From the NCBI GenBank assembly GCA_002298335.1, contig DBNK01000003.1, positions 266,508 through 330,507 on the forward strand: DNA of 64,000 nucleotides, read 5' to 3'. The stretch's first letter is position 1, and every line of letters begins with the position of its first letter. The position numbers were made by a program, and so were the translations under genes. Positions 35,059 to 43,891 of the stretch are shown here, piece after piece. The notes below the pieces were generated by a model. The model did not search any database, was not told the DNA's origin, and was given only the letters and a program-made list of their open reading frames with translations. The stretch comes from Thalassolituus sp. UBA674 (GTDB lineage Bacteria > Pseudomonadota > Gammaproteobacteria > Pseudomonadales > Oceanobacteraceae).

Positions 35059-36270
35059 TCAGCTGTTATCTTCTTCAACCGCTTCATACAGGCGGTCCAG
35101 GACATCGGGCATGGCGGCCACAACCCGGTTCCAGCTGGGAATAAACGGAGTCTCCATCGGATTACTGAGGAAATATTCACCCGCTGACATAATATTCTGC
35201 GCGAACAGTTCCACGGCTTTTTCTTCCGCGTGACGGTCCAGCGTCAGACCATTCATACGTGCATCGCTGGAGTAGGTCTCAATAAAATCCAGGGCAATAC
35301 GGAAGTAGGTCGCTTTGATCGTACGGAAGGTTTCACTGTTGAATACCTGGCCCTGAGTTGCCAGCTTGCGGAAAATGGCTTTGCAGATATCCATACTCAT
35401 TTTGGACAGACCCTGCTCGGCGTCTTCAGCAGACAACGGCTGGTGTTTATGGTCATAGACATCAGCAATATCCACCTGGCAGAGACGGTTGGTGGAGTAG
35501 TTACGTTTCATTTCTGAAAGGACGCCAATTTCCAGGCCCCAGTCACTCGGAATACGGATGTCGTTGAGCACATCGGCACGCATAGCAAACTCACCGGACA
35601 GCGGATAACGGAAACTGTCGAGGTATTCCAGATAATCCATCGGGCCGAATACCTTTTTCAGGGTGCGCAGCAGAGGGGTTACCAGCAGGCGGCTGACACG
35701 CCCATTGAGTTTCTGGTCAGCGATCCGGGTGTAATAGCCTTTGGCAAATACATAATTAAACGTCGGGTTGGCGACCGGATACATGAGGCGAGCCAGCAAG
35801 GAGCGGTCGTAGGTGACGATGTCGCAATCGTGCAGGCCAACGGCACCGGCCCGGCCAGACGCCAGTACGTAGCCATAGCAGTACCAGACGTTGCGGCCTT
35901 TGCCCATTTCTTCCGGGGCAAGGCCTTCTTTCTGCAGTAATTCATCGAGTTTTTTCAGTCGCGGGCCGTCGTTCCAGAGAATGCGGTGATGTTGCGGCAG
36001 GCGCGAGAAGAATTCTTTGGCGTGGTTGAATTCAGATTCGTCGGCACGGTCGAGGCCGATAATGATTTCGTTGAGGTAAGGGACACTGGTCAGTTCATTG
36101 ACGATGTTATCGAGGGCATCGGTTGCCAGCTCGGAATAGAGCGATGGCAAAACCAGCGACATAGGACGGGTGCGGGAAAAGCTCATCAGCTCACGCTCCA
36201 TGTCTTCTACCGGACGGTCCACTAAGTTGTGAAGCGTCGTGATCACACCGTTCTGATAAAAATCAGCCAC
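35059..36270 (-). CDS. GT81 glucosyl-3-phosphoglycerate synthase-like glycosyltransferase
   Basis: 403 residues, GT-A fold. Features: SLVLPSLYSELATDALDNIV, IIIGLDRADESEF, the metal-binding HDCDIVTYD (DxD), PLSGEFAMRADVL and DWGLEIGVLSEM. These match the GT81 family of glucosyl- or mannosyl-3-phosphoglycerate synthases, which join NDP-glucose (or GDP-mannose) to 3-phosphoglycerate. The gene overlaps the upstream phosphatase by eight bases, and the glycerate kinase lies before that, so the three form one pathway for a compatible solute. Whether the sugar is glucose or mannose cannot be settled by eye; glucose is more likely for GT81. Confidence 0.82.
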   Translation of the reverse strand: MADFYQNGVITTLHNLVDRPVEDMERELMSFSRTRPMSLVLPSLYSELATDALDNIVNELTSVPYLNEIIIGLDRADESEFNHAKEFFSRLPQHHRILWNDGPRLKKLDELLQKEGLAPEEMGKGRNVWYCYGYVLASGRAGAVGLHDCDIVTYDRSLLARLMYPVANPTFNYVFAKGYYTRIADQKLNGRVSRLLVTPLLRTLKKVFGPMDYLEYLDSFRYPLSGEFAMRADVLNDIRIPSDWGLEIGVLSEMKRNYSTNRLCQVDIADVYDHKHQPLSAEDAEQGLSKMSMDICKAIFRKLATQGQVFNSETFRTIKATYFRIALDFIETYSSDARMNGLTLDRHAEEKAVELFAQNIMSAGEYFLSNPMETPFIPSWNRVVAAMPDVLDRLYEAVEEDNS

Positions 36271-37081
36271 CGGAAAACTCCTTAATTAATTTTTCTAGTA
36301 AAGGTAGCAGGCATTGATTCCAGCCTTTGGGGCCGGGAAAATCTGCCGTAATGGCTTGAGGGTGCTCAAGCTCCAAACAATTATTCTTGCCGGGAATCAC
36401 CACCGGGTAGTCAGCTGCTTCCAGCATGGCACGGTCATTTTCACCATCGCCCAGGGCAATCATGACAGGCTTCTGTTGCCAGATTCTGAAGTAATAATTT
36501 CTCAGAAAAATCAGGCCTTCGGCTTTATCGGCAATACCCATCACATGATAGAAACGCCCACCTTTTAACAGACGCAGCTGATGGTGTCCGAGTGCCGTGC
36601 GGAAATCGGCCAGCTCTTCCTCTGTACCCTGCCATAACAGAGGCTCGGTCGCATCCCGTTTCTTGGCCATGCTGGCATCGTCAGAACTTAGCCCTGTGAG
36701 TGCGGCGACTTCGCTGGCAGGCATGTCGTTGAAGCCGCGGAAGCGGAAGCCATCCTTGCGCAACTGACTGAGTACACGCAGGATGCTGCCGTAATCTGTG
36801 CCCAGAATCTCGGTTTCCAGCTCACTGTCACTGTGCGGCAGATAAACGGCACTGCCGTTTTCGCAGACAAACGGGTCGCGGTTATCCATCTGATTGCGCA
36901 GCAGCTGTACTTCAGGCCGGGTTTTACTGGTGTTGAACACCAGAGGAAAGTGATGTTCACGGATGAATTTCAGCGCGGCGCGTGCGGGGTCTGTGCTGTA
37001 GGTGTGGTGATCCAGCAGGGTTCCATCAAGATCGGTGAGGATTACCAGCGGTGTCTTCGGTTGTTTCAACGTCATAGTCAT
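36263..37081 (-). CDS. Mannosyl/glucosyl-3-phosphoglycerate phosphatase (HAD-IIB)
   Basis: 272 residues of the MpgP/YedP family. HAD motifs: LTDLDGTLLDHHTY (nucleophile and acid Asp), VFNTSKTRPEV (Ser/Thr motif II), KAEGLIFLRNYY lysine, and ALGDGENDRAMLEAADYPVVI (motif IV). It removes phosphate from glycosyl-3-phosphoglycerate to give the free osmolyte. The start overlaps the kinase stop by four bases (ATGA), and a second ATG lies six bases on. Confidence 0.88.
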   Translation of the reverse strand: MTMTLKQPKTPLVILTDLDGTLLDHHTYSTDPARAALKFIREHHFPLVFNTSKTRPEVQLLRNQMDNRDPFVCENGSAVYLPHSDSELETEILGTDYGSILRVLSQLRKDGFRFRGFNDMPASEVAALTGLSSDDASMAKKRDATEPLLWQGTEEELADFRTALGHHQLRLLKGGRFYHVMGIADKAEGLIFLRNYYFRIWQQKPVMIALGDGENDRAMLEAADYPVVIPGKNNCLELEHPQAITADFPGPKGWNQCLLPLLEKLIKEFSGG

Positions 37082-38025
37082 TCATCAGATCCGGAGAGTC
37101 TTACCGCTGAGACCTGATGTGCCTGATTTATATCCAGAACCAGGTCAGCAACAGTGGGCAAAGTTTTCAATGCGTTACGCGTCAGCCGTTCGTAATGCTG
37201 GATAAAACGCACGATGGCCGCATCGTCGAGGCTGCGGTCTGCGGTTCCCTGGGTGTTGCGGCGGTTATCGGCTTCCTGTTGTGTGCGCCAGCGCTGTACG
37301 GCACTCATATCAGGCACCTTGAGCATGATGAGTTTATCCAGCATGGCAAACCAGTCAGCATACTCGCCCGAGAGTTTGTCATTCACCCAATGACGCCAGC
37401 GTCCGTCGGCGTCTTCATTGGCTTCCAGGGTATTAACCGGTTCTGTCAGGCTGGCTTCGTCAGCGGGTTGGCAGCCGACACACCAGCCTTCAAACAGAAT
37501 CATATCTATGGGGCCGGTCACCTCATGCCAGGCTGCCTCCGGCAGGCGGTCATCACTGACTTTATCAAACGCGGGAAAGCGCAGCACGTCTCCTTTACCG
37601 AGGGATTTCAGAGCGTTGAACATATTCATTCCCAGTGCGGCATCGTGGGTTCCGGGCACGCCGCGGGTCACCAGCAGCGGATGTACGTCGACGGCCAGCT
37701 GCTGCCTGTCCGCGCGGGAGAGGTAGAGATCATCAATGGACACCACCACGACCTGCCAGCCGAAGGCTCTGGCGTAGAGGGCGGCAAGCGCGTTACTCAG
37801 GGTGCTTTTACCAGAGCCCTGGCCACCATGAATACCGATCACTGGTGGTTCATTCTGGCTGCGGTTGTACGCTGCAAGCCAGGTGCTGAGCGGCAGCCAG
37901 ACACTTTGCCACTGCTCCAGCCAGCCTTCCGGAAGGCTGTCCAGAGCCGGTCTGGCGGCCGCCAGGGTGTGCCAGTCGTCTGTATCGTGCAGGGATTCCG
38001 GCCACAGTCGTGTTTCTGAATCCAT
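37078..38025 (-). CDS. D-glycerate 3-kinase-like P-loop kinase
   Basis: About 315 residues from ATG 38025 (GGGAG five bases upstream); ATG 38079 is an alternative, preceded by AAGG. The Walker A motif is GIHGGQGSGKSTLSN, followed by VVVVSIDDLYLSRADRQ, RGVPGTHD, LRFPAFDKVSDDR and ILFEGWCVGC. This is the layout of plant-type glycerate kinases (GLYK) and their bacterial relatives (YggC-like), which make 3-phosphoglycerate, the acceptor used by the GT81 enzyme encoded two genes downstream. First gene of the operon; divergent from the prephenate dehydratase gene. Confidence 0.82.
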   Translation of the reverse strand: MDSETRLWPESLHDTDDWHTLAAARPALDSLPEGWLEQWQSVWLPLSTWLAAYNRSQNEPPVIGIHGGQGSGKSTLSNALAALYARAFGWQVVVVSIDDLYLSRADRQQLAVDVHPLLVTRGVPGTHDAALGMNMFNALKSLGKGDVLRFPAFDKVSDDRLPEAAWHEVTGPIDMILFEGWCVGCQPADEASLTEPVNTLEANEDADGRWRHWVNDKLSGEYADWFAMLDKLIMLKVPDMSAVQRWRTQQEADNRRNTQGTADRSLDDAAIVRFIQHYERLTRNALKTLPTVADLVLDINQAHQVSAVRLSGSDE

Positions 38026-38186
38026 CGGTCTCTCCCGTGTCAGGTCTGCTGTCGGGATTGCAGTCTCTGTGCCAGCCATTATAGCCTTACGCGGATGGCA
38101 TGGGGCGGGGCCACTGCACAGTGTGGACACTGTACAGGCTTCGACCGGTTGCTTCATTTTGGTGCAATAGTGATTGGGGACGGAAG

Positions 38187-39041
38187 ATGGCAGGTCAGCG
38201 TGTAGCGTATCAGGGGACGGCGGGTGCCTATTCGCACATGGCGTGTCAGAAAGTCTTCCCGGAATGTGAAGTGCTGCCTTGTGATGATTTCAGTGGCGCG
38301 CTCGCTCTGGTTATTGAGGGGCAGGCTGACTGCGCCATGATCCCGCTGGAAAACTCGACTGCAGGCCGGGTTGAGGAGATCTACCGGCTGATTCCGTCTA
38401 CTCACCTGAGCGTTGTTGCGGAACATTTCGAGCCCGTGAGACATTGTCTGCTGGCCCGTGCGGGAACGTCTGTGGACCAGCTGACCCATGCCTGCAGTCA
38501 TCCTCAGGCTCTGGCACAGTGCCATCAGCATCTGCGTCACCTGGGGATACGCCCGGTGGCTTCCATTGATACGGCCATTGCCGCCCGTGATCTCGCCGGG
38601 AATAACGAACCGGGTCGCGCAGTCATTGCCTCTGAGCTGGCGGCGGAGTTGTACGGGCTGGAGATTCTGCGCCGGGATTTTCAGGATGTCGACGGCAATA
38701 CCACGCGTTTTCTGGTGTTTGCCCGCGAGCAGCAGCATGCCGTGGCGCTGCCGGGAGTAAACTACATCACCAGTCTGTTATTTACCGTACGCAACCTGCC
38801 GGCGGCGTTATACAAGGCATTGGGTGGTTTTGCGACCAATGGTGTGAATCTGATTAAACTGGAAAGCTATATGGATGGCGGCACGATGGAAGCCAGTCAT
38901 TTTCATCTGGATGTTCACGGTCATCAGGCTTCAGGGCCGTTGGCCAATGCCTTGGAAGAACTCAGTTACTTCTCACAGGAGCTGCGTATTCTGGGCAGCT
39001 ATCCGGCACACAGCTACCGTAGCCGCACTGAGTTTGTGTGA
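38187..39041 (+). CDS. pheA: Prephenate dehydratase with ACT domain
   Basis: About 284 residues, a monofunctional enzyme without chorismate mutase. Catalytic domain: VAYQGTAGAYSHMA at the start, IPLENSTAGRVEEIY, HPQALAQCHQHL, and the T-R-F motif in DGNTTRFLVFA. The C-terminal ACT domain (LLFTVRNLPAALYKALGGF, NLIKLESYMDGG) binds phenylalanine for feedback control; the canonical ESRP is changed to ESYM. It converts prephenate to phenylpyruvate. ATG 38187 follows GGGGACGGAAG. Upstream in-frame ATG 38100 lies in the divergent promoter region. Confidence 0.92.
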   Translation: MAGQRVAYQGTAGAYSHMACQKVFPECEVLPCDDFSGALALVIEGQADCAMIPLENSTAGRVEEIYRLIPSTHLSVVAEHFEPVRHCLLARAGTSVDQLTHACSHPQALAQCHQHLRHLGIRPVASIDTAIAARDLAGNNEPGRAVIASELAAELYGLEILRRDFQDVDGNTTRFLVFAREQQHAVALPGVNYITSLLFTVRNLPAALYKALGGFATNGVNLIKLESYMDGGTMEASHFHLDVHGHQASGPLANALEELSYFSQELRILGSYPAHSYRSRTEFV

Positions 39042-39057
39042 TGCAGCAACCGGCGGA

Positions 39058-39978
39058 TTATTCTCCGGAGTCGTCCGGCTTCTGAGACCCGAGCAGGTAC
39101 GCCTCCGCCCGGATCAGCCAGTCGGATGCCGTGCAGATTTCGGGGCTCAGCAGCGCCATGCCACAACTGAGCCGGGCATCCTGCCTGCCGCTGTTGCTCA
39201 GGGAGTCGCGGATTTTATCCAGACAGGACTGACACTCACTGGTGGAGCGGTCTGGCATCAGAAGGGCGAAACGGCCACCACTGAGACGTGCGGTCAGCTC
39301 CGGTACGGTTGAGGCCTGAATAAATGCGGCAATCTTTTTCAGTAGCTCATCACCGGCGGCAAAGCCGTGGCTGTGGTTATAGGCAGAAAAATTTTCGATA
39401 TCCAGCATTATCAGGTGGCTGGTACTGCCGGGCTGTACTTCCTGGATGTAGGTCTGAAGAACGGCCTGAAAGGTCTGAAAGTTCAGCAGACCTGTGAGCA
39501 GATCACGCTTGCGGGCATCGCGCAGCAGTTTGTCGGTGGCTTTCAGATCGGTGTGAAGTATGGCGCTGTCTGTGGCGTCGTAAATCAGCAGACAGATGTG
39601 ATTCACACTGCCATTGGCGGACTCCAGCGGAATGATGTGGGTGTTCTGGTACATAAAGGAGGAACGCCCGGTGATGGGCCTGGCACTGGGAAAACGGAAA
39701 AGATAGGGCCGTTGCTCCCAGATGGTGAAAGTACTGATTTTCAGCTCGTAGACGGCGGAGCACTTCTGCCGGAACCAGTCCTGGGGCAGATCCGGGAATA
39801 AGTCAAACAGATCACGGTCTTTGGCTTTCTGTGGGCTGATGCCGCTGTGGCTGTCCATAAAACTGTTCCACAGTTGCACGCGGTATTTGCGGTCCAGTAC
39901 GACCAGGCCGATGTCAATATCCTGCAGGATATCCATTAACCAGTGAATGTCGTTCAGCTCAAAGTGGGTCTGGCTCAT
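39058..39978 (-). CDS. PAS-GGDEF protein with degenerate active site
   Basis: About 306 residues from ATG 39978 (GTG 40029 is possible). The N-terminal PAS domain contains DIGLVVLDRKYRVQLWNSFMD; a linker leads to a GGDEF domain (DLLTGLLNFQTFQAVL, HLIMLDIENFSAYNHSHGFAAGDELLKKIA). The active-site loop reads LSGGRFALL, so GGDEF is SGGRF, and catalysis of cyclic-di-GMP synthesis is unlikely. It probably senses a signal and acts as a binding or scaffolding module. It lies in the same direction 160 bases after the CheY-CheC pair. Confidence 0.82.
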   Translation of the reverse strand: MSQTHFELNDIHWLMDILQDIDIGLVVLDRKYRVQLWNSFMDSHSGISPQKAKDRDLFDLFPDLPQDWFRQKCSAVYELKISTFTIWEQRPYLFRFPSARPITGRSSFMYQNTHIIPLESANGSVNHICLLIYDATDSAILHTDLKATDKLLRDARKRDLLTGLLNFQTFQAVLQTYIQEVQPGSTSHLIMLDIENFSAYNHSHGFAAGDELLKKIAAFIQASTVPELTARLSGGRFALLMPDRSTSECQSCLDKIRDSLSNSGRQDARLSCGMALLSPEICTASDWLIRAEAYLLGSQKPDDSGE

Positions 39979-40140
39979 CCTTGGGGACCTGCTTCTGATT
40001 CGGTCATTCTGTGAGTGATCGGTTCGCACGATTCATGCGGAGACGCATCAGCCTCCGCATTATTCTTTCCCGGCGTCATCCTCCATGGCGTGGCAGACGC
40101 AGTATGAAGCGGCACTCGTATGGCGTGATTCATGGCTTCC

Positions 40141-40752
40141 TTAATCCAGAAGATAGTCGATTTTCTTGTTCAGAATGTTGACGGACTCTTCAGTAAACAG
40201 CAGTAAGAGGTCGCATTCGACGTTGGCATTTTCCAGCTGGTAATGGATTTCAATCGCCAGGGTACTGTTCCAGGTGCTGTTGCCTGAGCGCAGGATGTCG
40301 GCGGTCTGGCAATGTTGTCCAAGAATGACCGGATGGCTCTGGTTAAAATCAATCTCCAGCTGTTCGCCGATCCCACGGATGCAGGTACCAATCAGGATCG
40401 ACGCAGTATCCATCAGCAGTTCCAGTTCAGCCTGACGGCTCAGCGGACCTGAGTAATGCATCATATCCGCCAGATTGGCGAAGCTGGTGTCTTTGAAAAT
40501 CAGCAGGGTTTCTCCCACCACGCCGGACCCGGCAAAGCCCTGGCAGACAGCCGATACAGAGCTGTCCTGCCCGACTTCCTGAATGGCCATGCGGATATCA
40601 CTGTTTTCGATCATGCTGACCCGGGGGACGGGCAGCCGCACGAAGGTATCCAGCAGCTTGGCCAGCCTCTCGGCGGCCCGGCCCATGGCGACGTTGGTCA
40701 GCTCCTGATAGCAATCCCGCTGATCTTCAGTGATGGCACATGCGTAAGACAT
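40141..40752 (-). CDS. CheC-like protein phosphatase
   Basis: 203 residues. Two helix motifs of the CheC/CheX/FliY family are visible: CYQELTNVAMGRAAERLAK (E-x2-N, intact) and ELELLMDTASILIGTCIRG (D and S replacing the usual E and N). A one-site CheC is expected to dephosphorylate a CheY-type receiver. The cheY-like gene ends two bases upstream, so they form an operon and a likely pair. Confidence 0.82.
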   Translation of the reverse strand: MSYACAITEDQRDCYQELTNVAMGRAAERLAKLLDTFVRLPVPRVSMIENSDIRMAIQEVGQDSSVSAVCQGFAGSGVVGETLLIFKDTSFANLADMMHYSGPLSRQAELELLMDTASILIGTCIRGIGEQLEIDFNQSHPVILGQHCQTADILRSGNSTWNSTLAIEIHYQLENANVECDLLLLFTEESVNILNKKIDYLLD

Positions 40753-40754
40753 AA

Positions 40755-41129
40755 TCAGATTCCGGTCAGAATTCCATATTCAGTCAGCACCTGGCGCGCT
40801 TTGTCGGTGTCAATCGGCTTTTCAATGAACGCCAGTGCTCCGAGGTCCAGAACCCGCTTGCGCGCCTCTGGCTGAATATCACCACTGACCACTATGACCA
40901 TGGCTGGCAGATCTTCGCGGCGGATGATCTCCAGTACACCGAAGCCATCCATATTTGGCATGGTCAGATCCAGCAATACGATATCGCCTTTTCCTTCTCT
41001 GATGGCATTGATGCCTTCTACGCCGTCAGTCGCGAAATGAATGTCCACCTTCCAGTCAGGTGGTAATGACTTTGCCATTTGTTTGCGGGCAAAGCCGGAG
41101 TCATCACAAATAAGAAGATTGAGGCTCAT
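40755..41129 (-). CDS. Single-domain CheY-type response regulator
   Basis: 124 residues with one receiver domain: acidic pair in LLICDDSGFARKQM, phospho-acceptor in DIVLLDLTMPNMDGFGVLE, Thr/Ser in VVSGD, and lysine in FIEKPID. All phosphorylation residues are present and there is no output domain. It is transcribed first, before the CheC-like phosphatase and the degenerate GGDEF gene. The cognate kinase is not in the window. Confidence 0.92.
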   Translation of the reverse strand: MSLNLLICDDSGFARKQMAKSLPPDWKVDIHFATDGVEGINAIREGKGDIVLLDLTMPNMDGFGVLEIIRREDLPAMVIVVSGDIQPEARKRVLDLGALAFIEKPIDTDKARQVLTEYGILTGI

Positions 41130-41263
41130 GACAATATTTTCCGGTTTATTTCCTCTTACTTTAAGTAATAGCCGAGGGACCGGAGAGCGGCAAATATCAG
41201 ACCGCGATTTGCGTCAGTCTGACATTTCAGGCAGCTTTCAGGCCTGATTGGTTAACCGGCGCA

Positions 41264-41292
41264 CTTGAAAATTCACGCAAGCAACCCCAGAT
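41264..41292 (+). promoter_or_regulatory. Sigma-32-type heat-shock promoter of htpG
   Basis: CTTGAAA (41264-41270), a 14-base spacer, then CCCCAGAT (41285-41292), nearly the full RpoH consensus. The htpG start codon follows 52 bases downstream. Confidence 0.82.
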
Positions 41293-41343
41293 ACGCCACA
41301 TCTGTCACCGACTGAATACAATCGTTAACAAGGAGATACGTCC

Positions 41344-43239
41344 ATGACTGATGGTGCGAAAGAAACGCTCGGCTTCAAAACCGAGGTCAAGCAGCTGCTG
41401 CATCTGATGATTCACTCTTTGTACTCGAACAAAGAGATTTTCCTGCGAGAGCTCATTTCCAACGCCTCTGATGCCTGCGACAAACTGCGTTTTGAGGCCC
41501 TGCAGAACGACGCCCTGTACGAAGGCGATGCTGAGCTGAAGGTCCGTATCAGTACTGATAAAGACGCGGGTACAGTGACCATCTCGGATAACGGTATCGG
41601 TATGAACCGTGATGATGTGATCAATAACCTGGGAACCATCGCCCGCTCAGGTACAGCTGAATTTCTGAGTAAATTGAGCGGAGATCAGAAAAAAGACTCA
41701 CAGCTGATCGGTCAGTTCGGGGTTGGTTTTTATTCTGCGTTTATTGTTGCCAGCAAGGTGGTGGTTGAAACCCGCAGAGCCGGAGAATCCGCCGCTCAGG
41801 GGGTACGTTGGGAGTCGGAAGGTGAAGGTGAGTTTTCGCTTGAGCCGGTTGATAAGGCCAGCCACGGCACCAGCATCACGCTGTTCCTTAAAGACGGTGA
41901 AGGCGAATTTGCCGAGGCGTCACGTCTGGAACATCTGATTAAAAAATATTCAGACCATATTGCGGTCCCTGTGTTCGTTGCCAGACCAGCAACGGAAGAC
42001 GGCGGTGAGGATACGACTGAAGAACAGGCGGTCAACCAGGCACAGGCACTGTGGACCCGCTCCAAATCTGATGTTTCAGATGAAGAATATACCGAGTTTT
42101 ATAAGCACGTTTCTCACGACTGGAATGAGCCTCTGACATGGATGCATAACCGCGTTGAAGGCAAGCTCGACTACACCAGTCTGCTGTATATTCCGGCGCA
42201 GGCACCGTTTGATATCTGGAACCGCGATGCATCACGCGGGCTGAAGCTGTATGTTCAGCGTGTCTTTATTATGGATGACGCCGAACAATTCCTGCCGCTG
42301 TACCTGCGTTTTGTCAAAGGTGTGCTGGATTCCAACGATCTGTCGCTGAACGTTTCCCGTGAAATTCTGCAGAAAGATAAGCAGGTTGAAAATCTGCGTA
42401 CCGCTCTCGTCAAGCGCGTACTGGATACGCTGGAAAAAATGGCACAGAAAGATCCGGAGAAATATCAGACATTCTGGGATCAGTTCGGCGATGTGATGAA
42501 AGAAGGTCCGGCTGAAGATTTTGCCAACCGTGAAAAAATTGCCGGTCTTTTCCGCTTTGCAACCACACACAGCGGACTGGATGTTCAGAACGTTTCTCTG
42601 GCGGATTATGTGTCGCGCATGCGTGATGGCCAGAAAAAGATTTATTACATTACCGGTGACAGCTACGCCGCAGCCACCGCCAGCCCACATCTCGAATATT
42701 TCCGTCGTAAAGGCGTTGAAGTGCTGGTGCTGACAGACCGTGTGGATGAGTGGATGGTGGGTCACCTCAGTGAATTTGACGGAAAAACTTTCCAGGATAT
42801 TACCAAAGGTGAACTGGATCTGGATGAACTGGCAGATGACGCTGAAAAAGAACAGCAGAAGCAGCTGGAAGAAACCCATAAAGCACTGGTCGAGCGCATT
42901 CAGCAGGCTTTGCAGGGCGAAATCAAAGAAGTACGTATCAGTTCGCGTCTGACGGATTCTCCCGCCTGTATGGTGGTTGGTCAGTACGATATGGGCGCAC
43001 ACATGCGTCGCATAATGGAAGCCGCCGGGCAGAAAGTCCCCGAACCTGAAGTCATCATGGAAGTCAATCCTCAGCACCCCCTGTTGCAGCGCATGGATCA
43101 GGAACAGGATGAAGATAGATTTGCGGATCTGGCCAATCTCATTCATGCGCAGGCACAGCTTGCAGAAGGCAGCCAACTCAGGCAGCCTGCTGAGTATGTG
43201 TCCCGCCTCAATAAACTGCTGCTGGACCTGATGAAATAA
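41344..43239 (+). CDS. htpG: Molecular chaperone HtpG (Hsp90)
   Basis: 631 residues, close to the E. coli length of 624. The GHKL ATPase domain is clear: EIFLRELISNASDACDKLR, VTISDNGIGMNRDDVINNLG, and LIGQFGVGFYSAFIVA, with middle-domain motifs LYVQRVFIMDDAEQFLP and SLNVSREILQKDKQVE. It folds or remodels client proteins in the cytoplasm. The sigma-32-type promoter upstream implies heat induction. RBS is AAGGAG. Confidence 0.98.
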   Translation: MTDGAKETLGFKTEVKQLLHLMIHSLYSNKEIFLRELISNASDACDKLRFEALQNDALYEGDAELKVRISTDKDAGTVTISDNGIGMNRDDVINNLGTIARSGTAEFLSKLSGDQKKDSQLIGQFGVGFYSAFIVASKVVVETRRAGESAAQGVRWESEGEGEFSLEPVDKASHGTSITLFLKDGEGEFAEASRLEHLIKKYSDHIAVPVFVARPATEDGGEDTTEEQAVNQAQALWTRSKSDVSDEEYTEFYKHVSHDWNEPLTWMHNRVEGKLDYTSLLYIPAQAPFDIWNRDASRGLKLYVQRVFIMDDAEQFLPLYLRFVKGVLDSNDLSLNVSREILQKDKQVENLRTALVKRVLDTLEKMAQKDPEKYQTFWDQFGDVMKEGPAEDFANREKIAGLFRFATTHSGLDVQNVSLADYVSRMRDGQKKIYYITGDSYAAATASPHLEYFRRKGVEVLVLTDRVDEWMVGHLSEFDGKTFQDITKGELDLDELADDAEKEQQKQLEETHKALVERIQQALQGEIKEVRISSRLTDSPACMVVGQYDMGAHMRRIMEAAGQKVPEPEVIMEVNPQHPLLQRMDQEQDEDRFADLANLIHAQAQLAEGSQLRQPAEYVSRLNKLLLDLMK

Positions 43240-43258
43240 TTCAGTAATTTCAGTCTGC

Positions 43259-43294
43259 AATTCCGGCTCTGCACGGAGGCACAGAGCCGGAATT
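43259..43294 (+). terminator. Strong hairpin between htpG and the GNAT gene
   Basis: Thirteen-base perfect stem AATTCCGGCTCTG/CAGAGCCGGAATT with a ten-base loop, starting 20 bases after the htpG stop. Only ATTTAAAGG follows, so it may act as a transcript 3'-end stabiliser or partial terminator rather than a full one. The RBS of the next gene (AAGGAG) lies just after it. Confidence 0.65.
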
Positions 43295-43310
43295 ATTTAA
43301 AGGAGTAAAT

Positions 43311-43796
43311 ATGCAGATTGTCAGTCTCGCTGAGCAACCTCAGCATCTGGCAAAACTTGCCTACTGGCACCACAGCGAATGGTCCTACCTTTACCCGGAT
43401 ATCAGCCTGCGTGACAGGGCTGAAAGCATGGCGGATTATTTTACGGCAGAGTCCGTTCCGAAAATGTTCATTGCCATCGATGGTGATGAACTGCTCGGTT
43501 CCACCGCGATTGACAAAAACGACATGGATACTCTGCCACACCTCACCCCCTGGATTTCTGATGTGTACGTGAATCCGGCCTACCGCGGGCATGGTATAGG
43601 TACGGCATTGGTCCGTCATGCCATGGAATATGCGCGGAAGAACGGTGTGCAGACCCTGTATCTCTACACGCCGGGACAAGAAAGTTTCTATACCCGTCTG
43701 GGCTGGAAACGCCTTACCAAAGATGTGTATCACAACCATCCGGTTTCTGTGATGCACGTACAGCTGGCGCCGGCTGCCGTGGCAATTTCCTCCTGA
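43311..43796 (+). CDS. GNAT-family N-acetyltransferase
   Basis: 161 residues. Acetyl-CoA-binding motif A is seen in ISDVYVNPAYRGHGIGTALVRHAMEYA, followed by TLYLYTPGQESFYTRLGWKRL, the usual closing region. Soluble. The N-acetyl acceptor is unknown. RBS AAGGAG at 43300-43305. Confidence 0.88.
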   Translation: MQIVSLAEQPQHLAKLAYWHHSEWSYLYPDISLRDRAESMADYFTAESVPKMFIAIDGDELLGSTAIDKNDMDTLPHLTPWISDVYVNPAYRGHGIGTALVRHAMEYARKNGVQTLYLYTPGQESFYTRLGWKRLTKDVYHNHPVSVMHVQLAPAAVAISS

Positions 43797-43891
43797 CGTA
43801 GGCTGCTGGTATCATGCGGAAAACATTTGCACAGCGGCCTGCTGATGCCAATGTGTCTTCTGCTCACTGCTACAGGAAAAAGAATCAGCTC

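Noticed and set aside
37117..38019. 300-codon frame opposite the glycerate kinase
   Set aside because: Opposite an intact P-loop kinase; no domain, no RBS.
42232..43260. Long antisense reading frame (342 codons) opposite htpG
   Set aside because: It mirrors the codon pattern of htpG; no ribosome site and no recognisable domain.
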